54,473 nt of DNA from an uncultured Treponema sp. (GCA_946410085.1 CAMJZA010000019.1:1-54473); one strand, 5' to 3'. Shown: positions 23,533 to 32,489, counted from the stretch's first letter. The notes: a model not told the origin generated them from the letters alone. Numbers and translations are program-made.

Positions 23533-23562
23533 CTAGCGTATTGTCAAAAAAAAGTCCAGAGG

Positions 23563-23658
23563 GACGTTTTTACGGCACGGTTTTACGGCGCGAAACTTGG
23601 CATATCTGGCGCAGTTTTTACAGCGCGGTTTTACGGCGCGAAACCCGGCATGTCCGGC
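23563..23658. repeat. Two 48-bp tandem repeats between the CDF gene and livH
   Basis: Copies 23563-23610 and 23611-23658 share GTTTTTAC-GC-CGGTTTTACGGCGCGAAAC and CGGCAT-TC-GGC, with about eight differences. Each copy contains the motif (G/A)GTTTTACGGC twice. The array starts about 18 bp downstream of the CDF stop codon in the minus direction and ends close to the liv promoter. Confidence 0.85.
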
Positions 23659-23675
23659 CCGGGGCGCAGAAAGGC

Positions 23676-24605
23676 CTACGCATCCTGTTCTGGAGAAAGG
23701 CCGTATTCTTCCGGCCGCTGGTGGGAATCGCTGCCTTCCGGTTCAAGGTGAATCGTAACGGTATACACGTCATCGATGGCCCTGCGGATTGCATCTTCGA
23801 CATGCTCGGAAAGCTCGTGCGCTTCGTACAGGCTGATCGAAGGAGACGCTTCGATATGGAGGTCCATGTCCCAGCGGGATGCAATCTTGCGGATGCGGGC
23901 TCCGTGGGGATTCGACACGCCCGGCACGCTCGCAACGGCGTCGAAGAGTTTCGTATAGAGCGAAGAATCCGTATTGCCGTCCATCAGCTCCATGTTCATG
24001 TCTGAAAACAGCTGAACGGCATTCTTGATGATCCACAGGCCGACGAGCAGTGCGACGACGGGATCAAGGAGGGGGCAGGAAAACAGCCTTGACAGCGTCA
24101 GGCCGACAAGAATGCCCGCACTCATCACCATGTCATTCCGCATGTTCAGGGCATTTGCCTTCACGATATCGCTGTTCGCCCTTTTTCCGTAGTAAAACTG
24201 GCTGAGTGCGAGCAAGCCCTTGCCCGCTATGGAGATGACGGCGGCACTGATGGAAAGGAACGAATCGATGGATTCTTCCGTACCGCGGATGATTTTCTGG
24301 AGCGACTGCAGGACAAGCTGGGCACCTGCAAAGAAGATAATAAACGAAAGCAGCAGTGTTGCGGTTGTCTCTGCCCGGGCATGCCCCCAGGGGTGTTCCT
24401 TATCGCCCGGCCGGGAAATAATGGAGCTGACGACCAGTGTCAGCAGGGCAATGAGGACATCGGTAGAACTGTCTATTCCATCGCCCATGACGGCAAGACT
24501 GCCGGAAAAATGCGCAAACAGAATTTTAACGGCGGCAAGCAGGGCATTTCCTGCAAGGGCAGTAATGCCGGCTAGTTTCATGCAGCGGGACCTATAGTCA
24601 TCCAT
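23676..24605 (-). CDS. Cation diffusion facilitator (CDF) family metal exporter
   Basis: 309 residues, six membrane segments and a C-terminal cytoplasmic domain with HIEASPSISLYEAHELSEHVE. The transport-site residues are Asp45-x3-Asp49 in TM2 (DGIDSSTD) and Asn154-x3-Asp158 in TM5 (NALNMRND), where zinc exporters have His/Asp. The DD/ND set is closer to Mn, Fe or Co-type members, so I do not assign zinc. The interdomain HPWGHAR loop is intact. It sits between the liv binding protein and livH on the same strand. The ribosome site is a purine tract made of two 11-bp repeats. Confidence 0.88.
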   Translation of the reverse strand: MDDYRSRCMKLAGITALAGNALLAAVKILFAHFSGSLAVMGDGIDSSTDVLIALLTLVVSSIISRPGDKEHPWGHARAETTATLLLSFIIFFAGAQLVLQSLQKIIRGTEESIDSFLSISAAVISIAGKGLLALSQFYYGKRANSDIVKANALNMRNDMVMSAGILVGLTLSRLFSCPLLDPVVALLVGLWIIKNAVQLFSDMNMELMDGNTDSSLYTKLFDAVASVPGVSNPHGARIRKIASRWDMDLHIEASPSISLYEAHELSEHVEDAIRRAIDDVYTVTIHLEPEGSDSHQRPEEYGLSPEQDA

Positions 24606-24606
24606 C

Positions 24607-24628
24607 TTTCTTCTCTCTTTCTTCTCTC
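24607..24628 (-). repeat. 11-bp direct repeat forming the CDF ribosome site
   Basis: GAGAGAAGAAA occurs twice in tandem on the minus strand, ending 2 nt before the ATG at 24605. Copy-number change would alter spacing and strength of the ribosome site. Confidence 0.7.
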
Positions 24629-24646
24629 TAAAACCTGCTTCTCTTC

Positions 24647-24674
24647 AAAAAAAAGGCGGCCCCCAGAGGCCGCC
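24647..24674 (-). terminator. Terminator of the liv binding-protein gene
   Basis: GGCGGCC / GGCCGCC, 7-bp stem with a 6-nt loop, followed on the minus strand by T8 (24654-24647). It lies about 100 nt after the stop codon of the binding protein and before the CDF gene. Confidence 0.8.
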
Positions 24675-24676
24675 CT

Positions 24677-24765
24677 TGTGCATCCCTTGTGCATCGTGCA
24701 CGATTAGTACACTGCACACCCATCGTGAGCCGTACACTAATCGTGTACTGCACACAGGTGTACAA
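24677..24765. repeat. Nested short direct and inverted repeats after the liv binding-protein gene
   Basis: A perfect 10-bp inverted pair CACGATTAGT (24699-24708) / ACTAATCGTG (24736-24745) encloses 27 bp; ACACTGCACAC (24709) and GTACTGCACAC (24745) are near-identical direct repeats; GTGCATC occurs twice at 24678-24696. The words GTGCA/TGCAC and GTAC recur throughout. No open frame. Confidence 0.7.
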
Positions 24766-24770
24766 GCACT

Positions 24771-25916
24771 TTAGTTTATGTCGACCGTTGCCTCATAGGC
24801 TGTCTCAAGCTGCCCGTCAGCCCCCATGGAAAGCTTGAGCATGACAGCAGACTTGACAGGATTGTGCTTTTCGTCAAAGGTCAGATGCCCCGTCACGTAA
24901 TCACCGTCCGTCTGCTCAAGTGCGTCGCGGACCGCAGGAGCATCAGCCGTGCCCGCCTTCTGGATTGCATCGCGGAGCATATACATGCTGTCATAACCGA
25001 GGGCAGCAAATGCGTTCGGAGACTCATTGTAACGGGCCTTAAAGGAGGACACGAACGAGCGGACCTTCTTGCTGTCGCTGTCAGTTGCATAATGGTTGGA
25101 ATAGTAGCCGGGAATCATCTCCTCACCGGCATTGCCCGTCAAACCGTCCCATCCGTCAGCTCCGACAACAGGAACAGAAATGCCCTGGGCACGAAGCTGC
25201 TTGGCAATAAGGGCAACTGTTCCGTAATAATCAGGAAGATAGACGAGCTCGGGGTTTGCCTGCTTGATCTTGGTAATCTGGGCATTGAAGTCCTTGTCGC
25301 CTGTGTTGTAGGATTCCTTGGAGACTACCTTGCCGCCGCAGGCAGTGTATTCGTTGATGAAGTTTTCCATAAGGCCGACGGAATAGTCGTTGCCAACATC
25401 ATACAGGATAGCAGCCTTCAGGGCACCGAGATTTTCGGCGGCAAACTTACCGCCAACCCGGCCCTGGAAAGGATCCGTGTAGCAGGCGCGGAAAATGTAA
25501 TTTCCGGCATCGGTCACATCAACGGCAGTTGCAGCAGGAGCAATCTGCACGACCTTGTTTGCCTGAGACAGGGACGTAATGGATTTCGTCGCACCAGAGG
25601 TCAGGGACCCGATAATCAGGCGGACGTCGTCCTTCGTCGTCAATTTCTTATAGGCATTGACGGACTTTGCACCATCTCCCTCATCATCTTCACAAATATA
25701 CTCTATATGCTTACCGAGAATGCCCCCGGCCTTATTGATTTCCTCAACGGCAAGATCAACACCCTTCTTGCACTCAAGACCATAGGCCGTGTAAGGACCT
25801 GAAAGCGGTGCAATACCACCGACTTTAATCGCATCGGTTTTCTTGCTTCCGCATGAAGACAAAAGCACTAAAGCTGTTGCAAGCAATGCAGACACACGTA
25901 CAAGATTTTTTTTCAT
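24771..25916 (-). CDS. livK: Branched-chain amino-acid ABC transporter substrate-binding lipoprotein
   Basis: 381 residues from ATG 25916 (GGAGGA 7 nt upstream), with a lipoprotein signal peptide ending LVLLSSCGSK, then a LivJ/LivK type I periplasmic binding protein: IAPLSGPYTAYG, VDLAVEEINKAGGILG, IIGSLTSGATKSI and PAATAVDVTDAG. It captures Leu/Ile/Val or a similar ligand outside the inner membrane and delivers it to LivHM. It is separated from livHMGF by a terminator and the CDF gene. The upstream 90 bp are strikingly A+T-rich. Confidence 0.93.
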   Translation of the reverse strand: MKKNLVRVSALLATALVLLSSCGSKKTDAIKVGGIAPLSGPYTAYGLECKKGVDLAVEEINKAGGILGKHIEYICEDDEGDGAKSVNAYKKLTTKDDVRLIIGSLTSGATKSITSLSQANKVVQIAPAATAVDVTDAGNYIFRACYTDPFQGRVGGKFAAENLGALKAAILYDVGNDYSVGLMENFINEYTACGGKVVSKESYNTGDKDFNAQITKIKQANPELVYLPDYYGTVALIAKQLRAQGISVPVVGADGWDGLTGNAGEEMIPGYYSNHYATDSDSKKVRSFVSSFKARYNESPNAFAALGYDSMYMLRDAIQKAGTADAPAVRDALEQTDGDYVTGHLTFDEKHNPVKSAVMLKLSMGADGQLETAYEATVDIN

Positions 25917-26013
25917 AAAAAATTCCTCCATCTGCATATTAAAGAATTCTGCCAATGAAGTAAATATATTTTTAAATTTTTTTAGTATTTTTAAATGTAT
26001 GTAAATGGTTGAG

Positions 26014-26061
26014 AAAAAAACAGCCGCCCCTGTAGTAAGGAGCGGCTTACGCAGGCGGCTG
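26014..26061 (-). terminator. Terminator of the ribosomal protein super-operon
   Basis: CAGCCGCC / GGCGGCTG, an 8-bp stem enclosing a second small hairpin, followed on the minus strand by T7 (26020-26014). It lies 16 nt after the stop codon of the zinc-ribbon gene and closes the whole minus-strand block. Confidence 0.9.
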
Positions 26062-26076
26062 GAAGCAACCTGTTAC

Positions 26077-26331
26077 TTACTCGGCAGAAGCTTCAGCAGC
26101 AGGGGCCTCGGCGGCGGGAGCTGCGGCAGCGGCAGCCTTCTTTGCAACCTTAGCGGCCTTCTTTGCCTCGTTCTTCATATGGGCATTGCAAACCTTGCAG
26201 ACCTTCACTTTCTTTCCGTCAACTTCCTTCTCATACAGGACTTTGACCTGCGATGCTCCGCAAACCGGGCAAACACCCCTTCCGTGGTTAGGTTCCGAGC
26301 GGACACCAGTTCCGCGATGTGCTTTTGACAT
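26077..26331 (-). CDS. Small zinc-ribbon protein with Ala/Lys tail
   Basis: 84 residues. Two CxxC knuckles (Cys21-P-V-Cys24 and Cys45-K-V-Cys48) 20 residues apart form a zinc ribbon; the N terminus is basic (HRGTGVRSEPNHGRG) and the tail (52-84) is Lys/Ala then Ala/Pro/Glu-rich, like ribosomal protein tails. It follows rplQ by 3 bp in the same transcript, so a ribosome- or RNA-associated role is likely (inference). I do not recognise a named family. Confidence 0.8.
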   Translation of the reverse strand: MSKAHRGTGVRSEPNHGRGVCPVCGASQVKVLYEKEVDGKKVKVCKVCNAHMKNEAKKAAKVAKKAAAAAAPAAEAPAAEASAE

Positions 26332-26334
26332 ACC

Positions 26335-26772
26335 TTACTCCTTTCCTCCGGCAGCAACCTTCTTCTCGCTCTTTGACTCCTTCTCCTCAGGGAGCTTATA
26401 GTCAACAAGCTCAAGGATAACAACATCAGCAGCATCACCCTGGCGGAATCCCATCTTAAGGATGCGGGTATATCCGCCCTTGCGCTCCCTTCCGTCTTCC
26501 GTCGGCTTGGACATACGCGGGGCAATGTCATTGAAAAGCTTATAAAGAATCTTGTCGTCAGCGATAAACTTCGCAGCAATCCGCTGGTTGTGATAGTTAT
26601 TCACCTTCGCACGGGTAATCAGCTTTTCTGCTGCTTTACGTACCTCAAGGGCCTTTGCCTTGGTCGTCGTAATGCGCTCATACCTGAAAAGCGACGTCAC
26701 CATATTGCGCAGCATGGCACGCCTGTGAGCGGCGGTACGTGAAAGCGGATTAAATCCTTTCATGTGGTTCAT
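26335..26772 (-). CDS. rplQ: 50S ribosomal protein L17
   Basis: 145 residues. L17 signature [21 protein letters not shown] and [21 protein letters not shown]; a basic C-terminal extension ([12 protein letters not shown]). It lines the exit-tunnel region of the large subunit. The start overlaps the rpoA stop codon, implying translational coupling. Confidence 0.96.
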   Translation of the reverse strand: MNHMKGFNPLSRTAAHRRAMLRNMVTSLFRYERITTTKAKALEVRKAAEKLITRAKVNNYHNQRIAAKFIADDKILYKLFNDIAPRMSKPTEDGRERKGGYTRILKMGFRQGDAADVVILELVDYKLPEEKESKSEKKVAAGGKE

Positions 26773-27815
26773 TCGTTCTCGTCCTTATTTGTATGGAAGT
26801 TAACATCCTTCAAGTGGCTGTAATCAGTCATTCCCAAAGTAAGACCGTGCTCTTCAAGCTTAGACTTAATTTCCTCAAGGCTCTTCTTTCCGAAATTACG
26901 GGTCTTCGTGATGTCGTCTTCCGTCTTTCTTGTTAATTCACCAATCGTGTGAATGTTCGCGTTCTTGAGGCAGTTTGAACTGCGGACAGAAAGCTCCAAT
27001 TCCTCGACGGGCGTATTCAAAAGGGATCTCAGCCTCTCGTCTCCCTCGTCAAGATCATCAGAACCGGCATACTCGCTTTCATTGAAGTTCACAAACACAG
27101 CGAAATACTCCTTCGCTATCTTTGCAGCCTCTCCCAGCGCATCCTCCGGCTTAATGCTTCCGTCAGTCCAAATCTCAAGAATCAGTTTGTCGTAGTCGTT
27201 CCGCTGCCCTACACGGCAAGGCTCAATAGAATATTTCACCTTCGGCACAGGCGTAAATATGCAGTCCATCGCTATTGAACCGACAACATCGATGTAATGC
27301 GAATTTACTTCGGCAGGAACATAGCCTCTACCAAGATCAACCTGAATTTCCACCTCAAGTTTGGCGCCTTCCATCATCGTGAAGACTACCAGATCCTTTG
27401 TGAAAACCTCCAGCTGTCCTTCCTTTTCAAAATCCTCGCTCTTTACAGTCCCGGGGCCTTTGAATTCATAGAAGATCGTATCCTGCTCGACATCCCGCGG
27501 CAAACGCAAACGAATCTGTTTCAAGCTATTTATGACTTCCAGAGTATCTTCGGAGATATTCGGGATAGTCTCAAATTCACTGGAAATAACATGAGGAACA
27601 TCATCAGCATCATAGGACGTTATCCGAATTGAAGAAATCGCATATCCCTGAATTGAGGATAAAAGGACCCGGCGGAGGGTATTACCGACCGTCGTTCCAA
27701 AACCCGGTTCAAAGGGATATGCCGTGAACTTTCCGTAATTCGGATTCGTTTCCAAATGCTCGAATGATAATCCTTTCGGTCTTTTGAAACCTTCGAGCAG
27801 ATTTTTGCGAGCCAT
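26769..27815 (-). CDS. rpoA: RNA polymerase alpha subunit
   Basis: 348 residues. N-terminal dimerisation domain with [26 protein letters not shown]-terminal domain with [22 protein letters not shown] that contacts promoter UP elements and activators. Alpha dimer nucleates polymerase assembly. The 120-bp gap to rpsK carries a GGCAAAG/CTTTGCC stem and a weak AGCTC/GAGCT hairpin with T6, possibly setting rpoA output relative to ribosomal proteins. Confidence 0.97.
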   Translation of the reverse strand: MARKNLLEGFKRPKGLSFEHLETNPNYGKFTAYPFEPGFGTTVGNTLRRVLLSSIQGYAISSIRITSYDADDVPHVISSEFETIPNISEDTLEVINSLKQIRLRLPRDVEQDTIFYEFKGPGTVKSEDFEKEGQLEVFTKDLVVFTMMEGAKLEVEIQVDLGRGYVPAEVNSHYIDVVGSIAMDCIFTPVPKVKYSIEPCRVGQRNDYDKLILEIWTDGSIKPEDALGEAAKIAKEYFAVFVNFNESEYAGSDDLDEGDERLRSLLNTPVEELELSVRSSNCLKNANIHTIGELTRKTEDDITKTRNFGKKSLEEIKSKLEEHGLTLGMTDYSHLKDVNFHTNKDENE

Positions 27816-27935
27816 CAGAACTCCTTAGTATAAAAAATAGAGCTCAACCACGAGCTGTTCCTTTCGATTCATCCGCTTCTTCAGGCAAAGCCCTCGAAGC
27901 AGACCTGTACATCTTTGCCTATTCCGCAGCAAACC

Positions 27936-28316
27936 CTACATACGACGGGTCTTGCGGGGACGGCAGCCATTGTGGGGAATCGGGGTAACATCCGAAATGG
28001 ACTTGACCTTCAACCCGAGGTTACCGAGGCAACGGATAGCATTCTCGCGTCCGATTCCCGGTCCCTTCACAAAGACATGTACCTCGCGGATACCATATCC
28101 GGCAGCCTTCTGAACGGCAGACTCGCAGACAGTCTGAGCGGCGAAAGGAGTAGACTTCTTTGCTCCCCTGAAGCCCAGTCCACCCGAAGATGCCCAGGAA
28201 ATGGCATTCCCGCGCAAATCCGTGATGGTGACGATTGTATTGTTGAAGCTCGCCTGGATATAAACGTTTCCTTCGTAGACGCTCTTCTTTTCTTTTCTCT
28301 TCTTTACAGTTGCCAT
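27936..28316 (-). CDS. rpsK: 30S ribosomal protein S11
   Basis: 126 residues; conserved [29 protein letters not shown] and the C-terminal [13 protein letters not shown] (here [14 protein letters not shown]). It shapes the platform next to the mRNA exit (E site). Between rpsM (20 bp) and rpoA. Confidence 0.97.
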   Translation of the reverse strand: MATVKKRKEKKSVYEGNVYIQASFNNTIVTITDLRGNAISWASSGGLGFRGAKKSTPFAAQTVCESAVQKAAGYGIREVHVFVKGPGIGRENAIRCLGNLGLKVKSISDVTPIPHNGCRPRKTRRM

Positions 28317-28336
28317 AGAATGTACTTTCCCCCGCC

Positions 28337-28705
28337 TTATGCTTTCTTCTTGTTCGCAACGGTCTTCTTCTTACCCTTGCGAGTGCGTGAGTTCGTGCGA
28401 GTGCGCTGTCCGCGTACAGGCAGGCCCTTCTTATGGCGAAGTCCACGGTAGCTGCCGATATCAATAAGCCGCTTGATGTTCAAGCCTATCTCAGAACGAA
28501 GACGTCCTTCAGTCTTATAGTTGTCATCAATGGCTTTGCGCAGTGAAGACAGCTCATCCTCTGACAAATCGTTAATCATCCTGTTGGGATCAATTTTCGT
28601 AATCTCACAGAGATGATTTGCTGCAGAACGTCCGATACCATAGATATACGTCAAAGCAATGTTGACGTGCTTGTTTGGGAGATCAACTCCCGAAATACGA
28701 GCCAT
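28337..28705 (-). CDS. rpsM: 30S ribosomal protein S13
   Basis: 122 residues; [39 protein letters not shown]-type motif ([20 protein letters not shown]) and the [16 protein letters not shown] tail reaching towards the P-site tRNA. Located in the small-subunit head and bridging to L5. Confidence 0.97.
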   Translation of the reverse strand: MARISGVDLPNKHVNIALTYIYGIGRSAANHLCEITKIDPNRMINDLSEDELSSLRKAIDDNYKTEGRLRSEIGLNIKRLIDIGSYRGLRHKKGLPVRGQRTRTNSRTRKGKKKTVANKKKA

Positions 28706-28715
28706 CAGTTACTCC

Positions 28716-28829
28716 TCAACCCTGTCTTTGCTTATGCTTGGGATTAGAACAGATGATACGGATTACTCCGTGCCGCCTGATCACCTTGCACTTGTCACAA
28801 ATGGGCTTTACGCTGGTTCTAACTTTCAT
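28716..28829 (-). CDS. rpmJ: 50S ribosomal protein L36, zinc-binding form
   Basis: 37 residues from ATG 28829 with GGGGGA 7 nt upstream; a longer frame to 28931 is leader sequence. Zinc ligands Cys11, Cys14, Cys27 and His32 are all kept, so this is the C+ paralogue. First gene of the rpmJ-rpsM-rpsK-rpoA-rplQ group. Confidence 0.96.
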   Translation of the reverse strand: MKVRTSVKPICDKCKVIRRHGVIRIICSNPKHKQRQG

Positions 28830-28946
28830 AAAAGTCCCCCTGAATACTATATGATATAATGCATGCTGAATCATGGCAGTCCGAAGCGGGAGAAACCCGC
28901 CATGGACTACAACCCAACATGATATCTCCACCGTTAAAGGTGAAGA

Positions 28947-28957
28947 ATTATATCATA
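28947..28957 (-). promoter_or_regulatory. Extended -10 promoter in the secY-rpmJ gap
   Basis: TATGATATAAT on the minus strand, a TGn-TATAAT extended -10 motif. It would start an rpmJ transcript with a roughly 110-nt leader containing hairpins CACC-TTTAA-CGGTG-like and GCGGG-TTTCT-CCCGC. The same 11 bases occur on the plus strand at 28850-28860, facing it. Confidence 0.55.
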
Positions 28958-29004
28958 ATTAAAACAAAATAATCTAGACCTTTTGCCTTGAATTCCTATG
29001 AATT

Positions 29005-30339
29005 TTACAGACTTCTGGGTCTAATTCCCTTCTTCGTGAAGCCATCATGGTGATGCATCTTAAGAAGGGCCTCAACCTGGGACATCGTATCCAAATCTAC
29101 ACCCACCAGAATCAGGAGTGAGGTGCCTCCCATCAGCATGGCGATTGATGCCGGGAATTTGAAGATAATCTGGATCACCGTCGGAAGAACGGCAATCACA
29201 GCCAGATACAATGAACCTGGCAGAATCAGACGGTTCAAAACCCTCTGAAGATATTCTTCCGTCTTGTCAGTCCTGATTCCAGGAATGGAACCGCCGTTTT
29301 CACGGATATTCTTTGCGATTTCAGTGGGGTTCAGGGTTACCTGAGTGTAGAAGTATGCAAAGAATATAATCAACAAGACCTGAATGACATTGTACCACAA
29401 GCCGAGAGGATTCAAGGCTGCGGAAACCTTCATCAGCCATGTCGCCCGGTTCGAGAAGCTGTTCGCAATCTGAAGCGGGAAGGTCAGGAAGGCTGACGCG
29501 AAGATGATCGGGATAACGCCCGAAGGATTGATCTTAAAGGGTATGTAGGTGCTCTGCCCGCCATACATCTTGCGACCAACGACACGCTTCGCATAATGGA
29601 CCGCAATCTTCCGCTCACCGGACTGCTCGTATACGACAAGGCCGATGATGACGACATACATAAGCAGGGCAACAATGACGAACACAATATTTATGTCGCC
29701 GTTGGAAACTGACTTGCCAAGCTCATAGACTGCACTCGGAATGCGGGCAACGATACCGGCAAAAATCAGCATCGAAATGCCGTTGCCGATTCCATGAGCG
29801 GTAATCTGGTCACCAAGCCACACGGTAACCATGGAACCGGTTGTAACCGTCAAGACAGCCAGAATGTCAAAGTACACCTTGCTGTCAATAGCGATTGCAC
29901 CCGGAACCTGCTGGTTAATAGCATCGGCATAGACAGTCAGCGCATACGACTGGATAAGGCAGACAAAAATCGTTCCGATCCTCGTCCACCAGGCAACACG
30001 CTGCTGTCCGCCTTCTTCCTGGGCTATCCTTTTCAGCGACGGGAAAATGACCAGCGCAAGCTGCATGATAATCTGCGTTGAGATGTAGGGCATAACGCCC
30101 AGCATGAACACAGAGAAACGCTCGAATGCGCCGCCCGCGAAAAAGTCCATATAGCTGGCAAACGCGCTCTCCGCACCGCTTGCAAGGCTGCTGAAGTACT
30201 GCAAAAGCAGAGAAGCGTCAATTCCCGGTATGGTAAGAACACTTCCGAGACGGAATATTGCAAGAATGAACAAGGTAAAGAGCATGCGGTCACGCAGTTC
30301 CTTAACCTTGAACATATTCGCTACAGGATTGTTTGCCAT
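29005..30339 (-). CDS. secY: Protein translocase subunit SecY
   Basis: 444 residues, ten membrane segments. Typical SecY features: LTIPGID, FERFSVFMLGVMPYISTQIIMQL, the cytosolic loops KRVVGRKMYGGQSTYIPFKIN and the C-terminal motif GIRTDKTEEYL. It forms the export channel with SecE (at 54 kb). Preceded by rplO; a 175-bp gap with a promoter follows. Confidence 0.97.
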   Translation of the reverse strand: MANNPVANMFKVKELRDRMLFTLFILAIFRLGSVLTIPGIDASLLLQYFSSLASGAESAFASYMDFFAGGAFERFSVFMLGVMPYISTQIIMQLALVIFPSLKRIAQEEGGQQRVAWWTRIGTIFVCLIQSYALTVYADAINQQVPGAIAIDSKVYFDILAVLTVTTGSMVTVWLGDQITAHGIGNGISMLIFAGIVARIPSAVYELGKSVSNGDINIVFVIVALLMYVVIIGLVVYEQSGERKIAVHYAKRVVGRKMYGGQSTYIPFKINPSGVIPIIFASAFLTFPLQIANSFSNRATWLMKVSAALNPLGLWYNVIQVLLIIFFAYFYTQVTLNPTEIAKNIRENGGSIPGIRTDKTEEYLQRVLNRLILPGSLYLAVIAVLPTVIQIIFKFPASIAMLMGGTSLLILVGVDLDTMSQVEALLKMHHHDGFTKKGIRPRSL

Positions 30340-30354
30340 TTAAAACTCCAAACC

Positions 30355-30834
30355 CTATTTTTCGGTCTTCTCGGCCTTCTCTTCGACAGCCGCTACCGTT
30401 ACGCTGCCACCGGCCTTCTCAATCTTCTCTTTTGCAGAAGCAGAAACCTTGTCAACATTCACGGTAAGCTTTTTCGTCAAATCGCCGTCGCCGAGAATCT
30501 TAAGGAGGGATGAGGTCTTCTTGAGGAGCCCCTTCGTAACCAGGCTCTCGCGGTCAACCGTCTCTCCGTCGGAATACTTGGCCTCCAGCTCACGAAGGTT
30601 GAATACTTCATAGACCTTCTTAAAGGGATAGTTTGAGAAGCCCCGCTGAGCAATCCGCCGGTACAAGGGCATCTGACCACCCTCAAAACCGACATAGGTC
30701 TTTCCGCCAGAACGAGACTGCTGACCCTTGTTTCCCCTTCCTGCCGTTGTACCACGGCCTGATGAAGAACCGCGCCCAACAATGCGCTTCTTTTTGTTTG
30801 CGCCTACCGGAGCATGCAACTCAAAATCAGCCAT
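30355..30834 (-). CDS. rplO: 50S ribosomal protein L15
   Basis: 159 residues; glycine/arginine-rich N terminus (RIVGRGSSSGRGTTAGRGNKGQQ) and MPLYRRIAQRGFSN. The C terminus has an extra acidic/Ala-rich tail (AAVEEKAEKTEK). Start overlaps the rpmD stop codon. Confidence 0.96.
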   Translation of the reverse strand: MADFELHAPVGANKKKRIVGRGSSSGRGTTAGRGNKGQQSRSGGKTYVGFEGGQMPLYRRIAQRGFSNYPFKKVYEVFNLRELEAKYSDGETVDRESLVTKGLLKKTSSLLKILGDGDLTKKLTVNVDKVSASAKEKIEKAGGSVTVAAVEEKAEKTEK

Positions 30835-31019
30835 TAGTCTATCTCCTCAACCTTTACCAAATGAGAAACTGACTGCACCATGCCACGGATGGCAGGATTG
30901 TCGTCCAATTCGTTGGAAGAACTGATCTTCCTGAGCCCGAGGCTGCGGACTGTTGCCTTTTTCTCAGGCTTCTGCCCAATCACGCTCCTCACGAGCGTGA
31001 CACGTATTTTCTTCGCCAT
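30834..31019 (-). CDS. rpmD: 50S ribosomal protein L30
   Basis: 61 residues from the ATG at 31019 (MAKKIRVTLVRSVIG). Full-length short bacterial form, KKATVRSLGLRKISSS present. Lies between rpsE and rplO with overlaps or 2-bp gaps. Confidence 0.95.
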   Translation of the reverse strand: MAKKIRVTLVRSVIGQKPEKKATVRSLGLRKISSSNELDDNPAIRGMVQSVSHLVKVEEID

Positions 31020-31021
31020 AA

Positions 31022-31546
31022 TCAGCCCCACAAATCGTTAAGTGATCTTCCGCGGTTGTTAGAAACCTTTCCCGCATCCATCATCTTGGATACGGCATCA
31101 AAGGTCGCGCGGATAACGTTTACGGACGTCCTGGACCCCTGGGCCTTGGAAATAACATCCGTAATCCCTGCAGCATCCATAACTGCACGAACGGCACCAC
31201 CAGCCTTAACTCCCGTACCGGGGCAGGCCGGCTTCAACAGAACTTCAGAACTGTTGAACTTGCCGATAACCTCATGCGGAATCGTTCCATTCTTCATCGG
31301 TATCGTGACAAGGTTTGCCTTTGCCTTTTCAATGCTCTTGCGGATCGCCTCAGAAACGTCATTCGCCTTTCCGTAACCAAAGCCAATCTTACCCTTCTGA
31401 TCTCCGACGACCGTCAGAGCTGAAAAAGCCATCTTGCGTCCACCCTTCTTCGTGACGGAAGTGCGGTTCAGCTTAACCAGCTTCTCCACAAAATCGTCAG
31501 CGGGCTTCCTTTCTCTCTCTTTATCCCTGTTATTCTGGCGTTCCAT
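31022..31546 (-). CDS. rpsE: 30S ribosomal protein S5
   Basis: 174 residues; KGGRKMAFSALTVVGDQKGKIGFG-type double-stranded RNA-binding motif and GSRTSVNVIRATFDAV. It sits at the mRNA entry site and affects decoding fidelity. Confidence 0.97.
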   Translation of the reverse strand: MERQNNRDKERERKPADDFVEKLVKLNRTSVTKKGGRKMAFSALTVVGDQKGKIGFGYGKANDVSEAIRKSIEKAKANLVTIPMKNGTIPHEVIGKFNSSEVLLKPACPGTGVKAGGAVRAVMDAAGITDVISKAQGSRTSVNVIRATFDAVSKMMDAGKVSNNRGRSLNDLWG

Positions 31547-31554
31547 AGCCTCTC

Positions 31555-31917
31555 CTAGAATTCAATCCCGGCCTTGCGGGTACCATCAGCTAGAGCCTTT
31601 ACGACACCATGGTAAAGATATCCATTGCGGTCGAACACGATTTTAGTGATGTTCTTATCTTTCAGGCGTGCTCCAAAAGCCTCTCCCAATTTTGACGCAC
31701 TCGCAACATTCGCCTTGAGGTCTATGAAATCCTTCTCAAGAGTCGAGATAGCGGCAAGGGTCTTTCCCTCGTCATCATTTATGACCTGCGCATACAGATT
31801 GCGTCCGCTCCTGAAAACGGTCATGCGGGGACGCTCGGCAGTTCCATAAATAGACTTGCGGATATGAATCTTCCTGTGCAGCCTTCTGCGCTGTTTATCA
31901 CTCAGTTTCCTAAACAT
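31555..31917 (-). CDS. rplR: 50S ribosomal protein L18
   Basis: 120 residues; [20 protein letters not shown] and [18 protein letters not shown]. Binds 5S rRNA with L5 and L25. Confidence 0.96.
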   Translation of the reverse strand: MFRKLSDKQRRRLHRKIHIRKSIYGTAERPRMTVFRSGRNLYAQVINDDEGKTLAAISTLEKDFIDLKANVASASKLGEAFGARLKDKNITKIVFDRNGYLYHGVVKALADGTRKAGIEF

Positions 31918-31928
31918 ATCACTACCCC

Positions 31929-32468
31929 TTATTTCACGCCGGTCTTACCGACTTTGCGCCTAATGACTTCGTTATCATAGCGGATACCCTTGCCCTTATA
32001 GGGCTCAGGCATGCGCAGCTTGCGAATCTGGGCACAATACTCACCGACCTTCTGCTTGTCGATACCTGCAACGGTAATCTTTCCTTCCTTATCAACCGTA
32101 ACCGTCAAACCTTCGGGAATGACAGCAATGAACTCAGTTGAATAGCCGAGGTTCATGACAAGGTTTTTGCCCTGCACCTCAGAGCGATAACCGACGCCCG
32201 TCACAACGAGGGTCTTGCTGAAGCCCTGTGAAACGCCGACAACCATATTATGGATAAGGCTGCGGTACAGACCATGGGCTGCATTTGCATTCTGAGAGCC
32301 GTCGGAAGGAGTAAGGACGACATTTCCATCCTTTACTTCAACCTTCACGAGCTTGCCGAAGTCCTGCTTCAGCTCACCCTTCGGGCCCTTCACGCTTATG
32401 ACCTGTCCGGCGACATTTACCGTAACTCCCTGCGGAAGCGCAATAGGAAGTTTTCCAATCTTAGACAT
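31929..32468 (-). CDS. rplF: 50S ribosomal protein L6
   Basis: 179 residues, two homologous domains; [21 protein letters not shown] and the C-terminal [22 protein letters not shown] signature, contacting the sarcin-ricin loop region. Confidence 0.97.
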   Translation of the reverse strand: MSKIGKLPIALPQGVTVNVAGQVISVKGPKGELKQDFGKLVKVEVKDGNVVLTPSDGSQNANAAHGLYRSLIHNMVVGVSQGFSKTLVVTGVGYRSEVQGKNLVMNLGYSTEFIAVIPEGLTVTVDKEGKITVAGIDKQKVGEYCAQIRKLRMPEPYKGKGIRYDNEVIRRKVGKTGVK

Positions 32469-32489
32469 ACTGCAATCTCCTATTAAACA

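Noticed and set aside
23536-23551. TTGACA as the -35 box of the liv promoter
   Set aside because: Only 9 bp separate it from TATAAT, too short for sigma-70 binding.
24771-26010. Sigma-54 promoter upstream of livK (TTGGCA ... TGCA)
   Set aside because: The GG and GC dinucleotides are much further apart than the required 10 bp.
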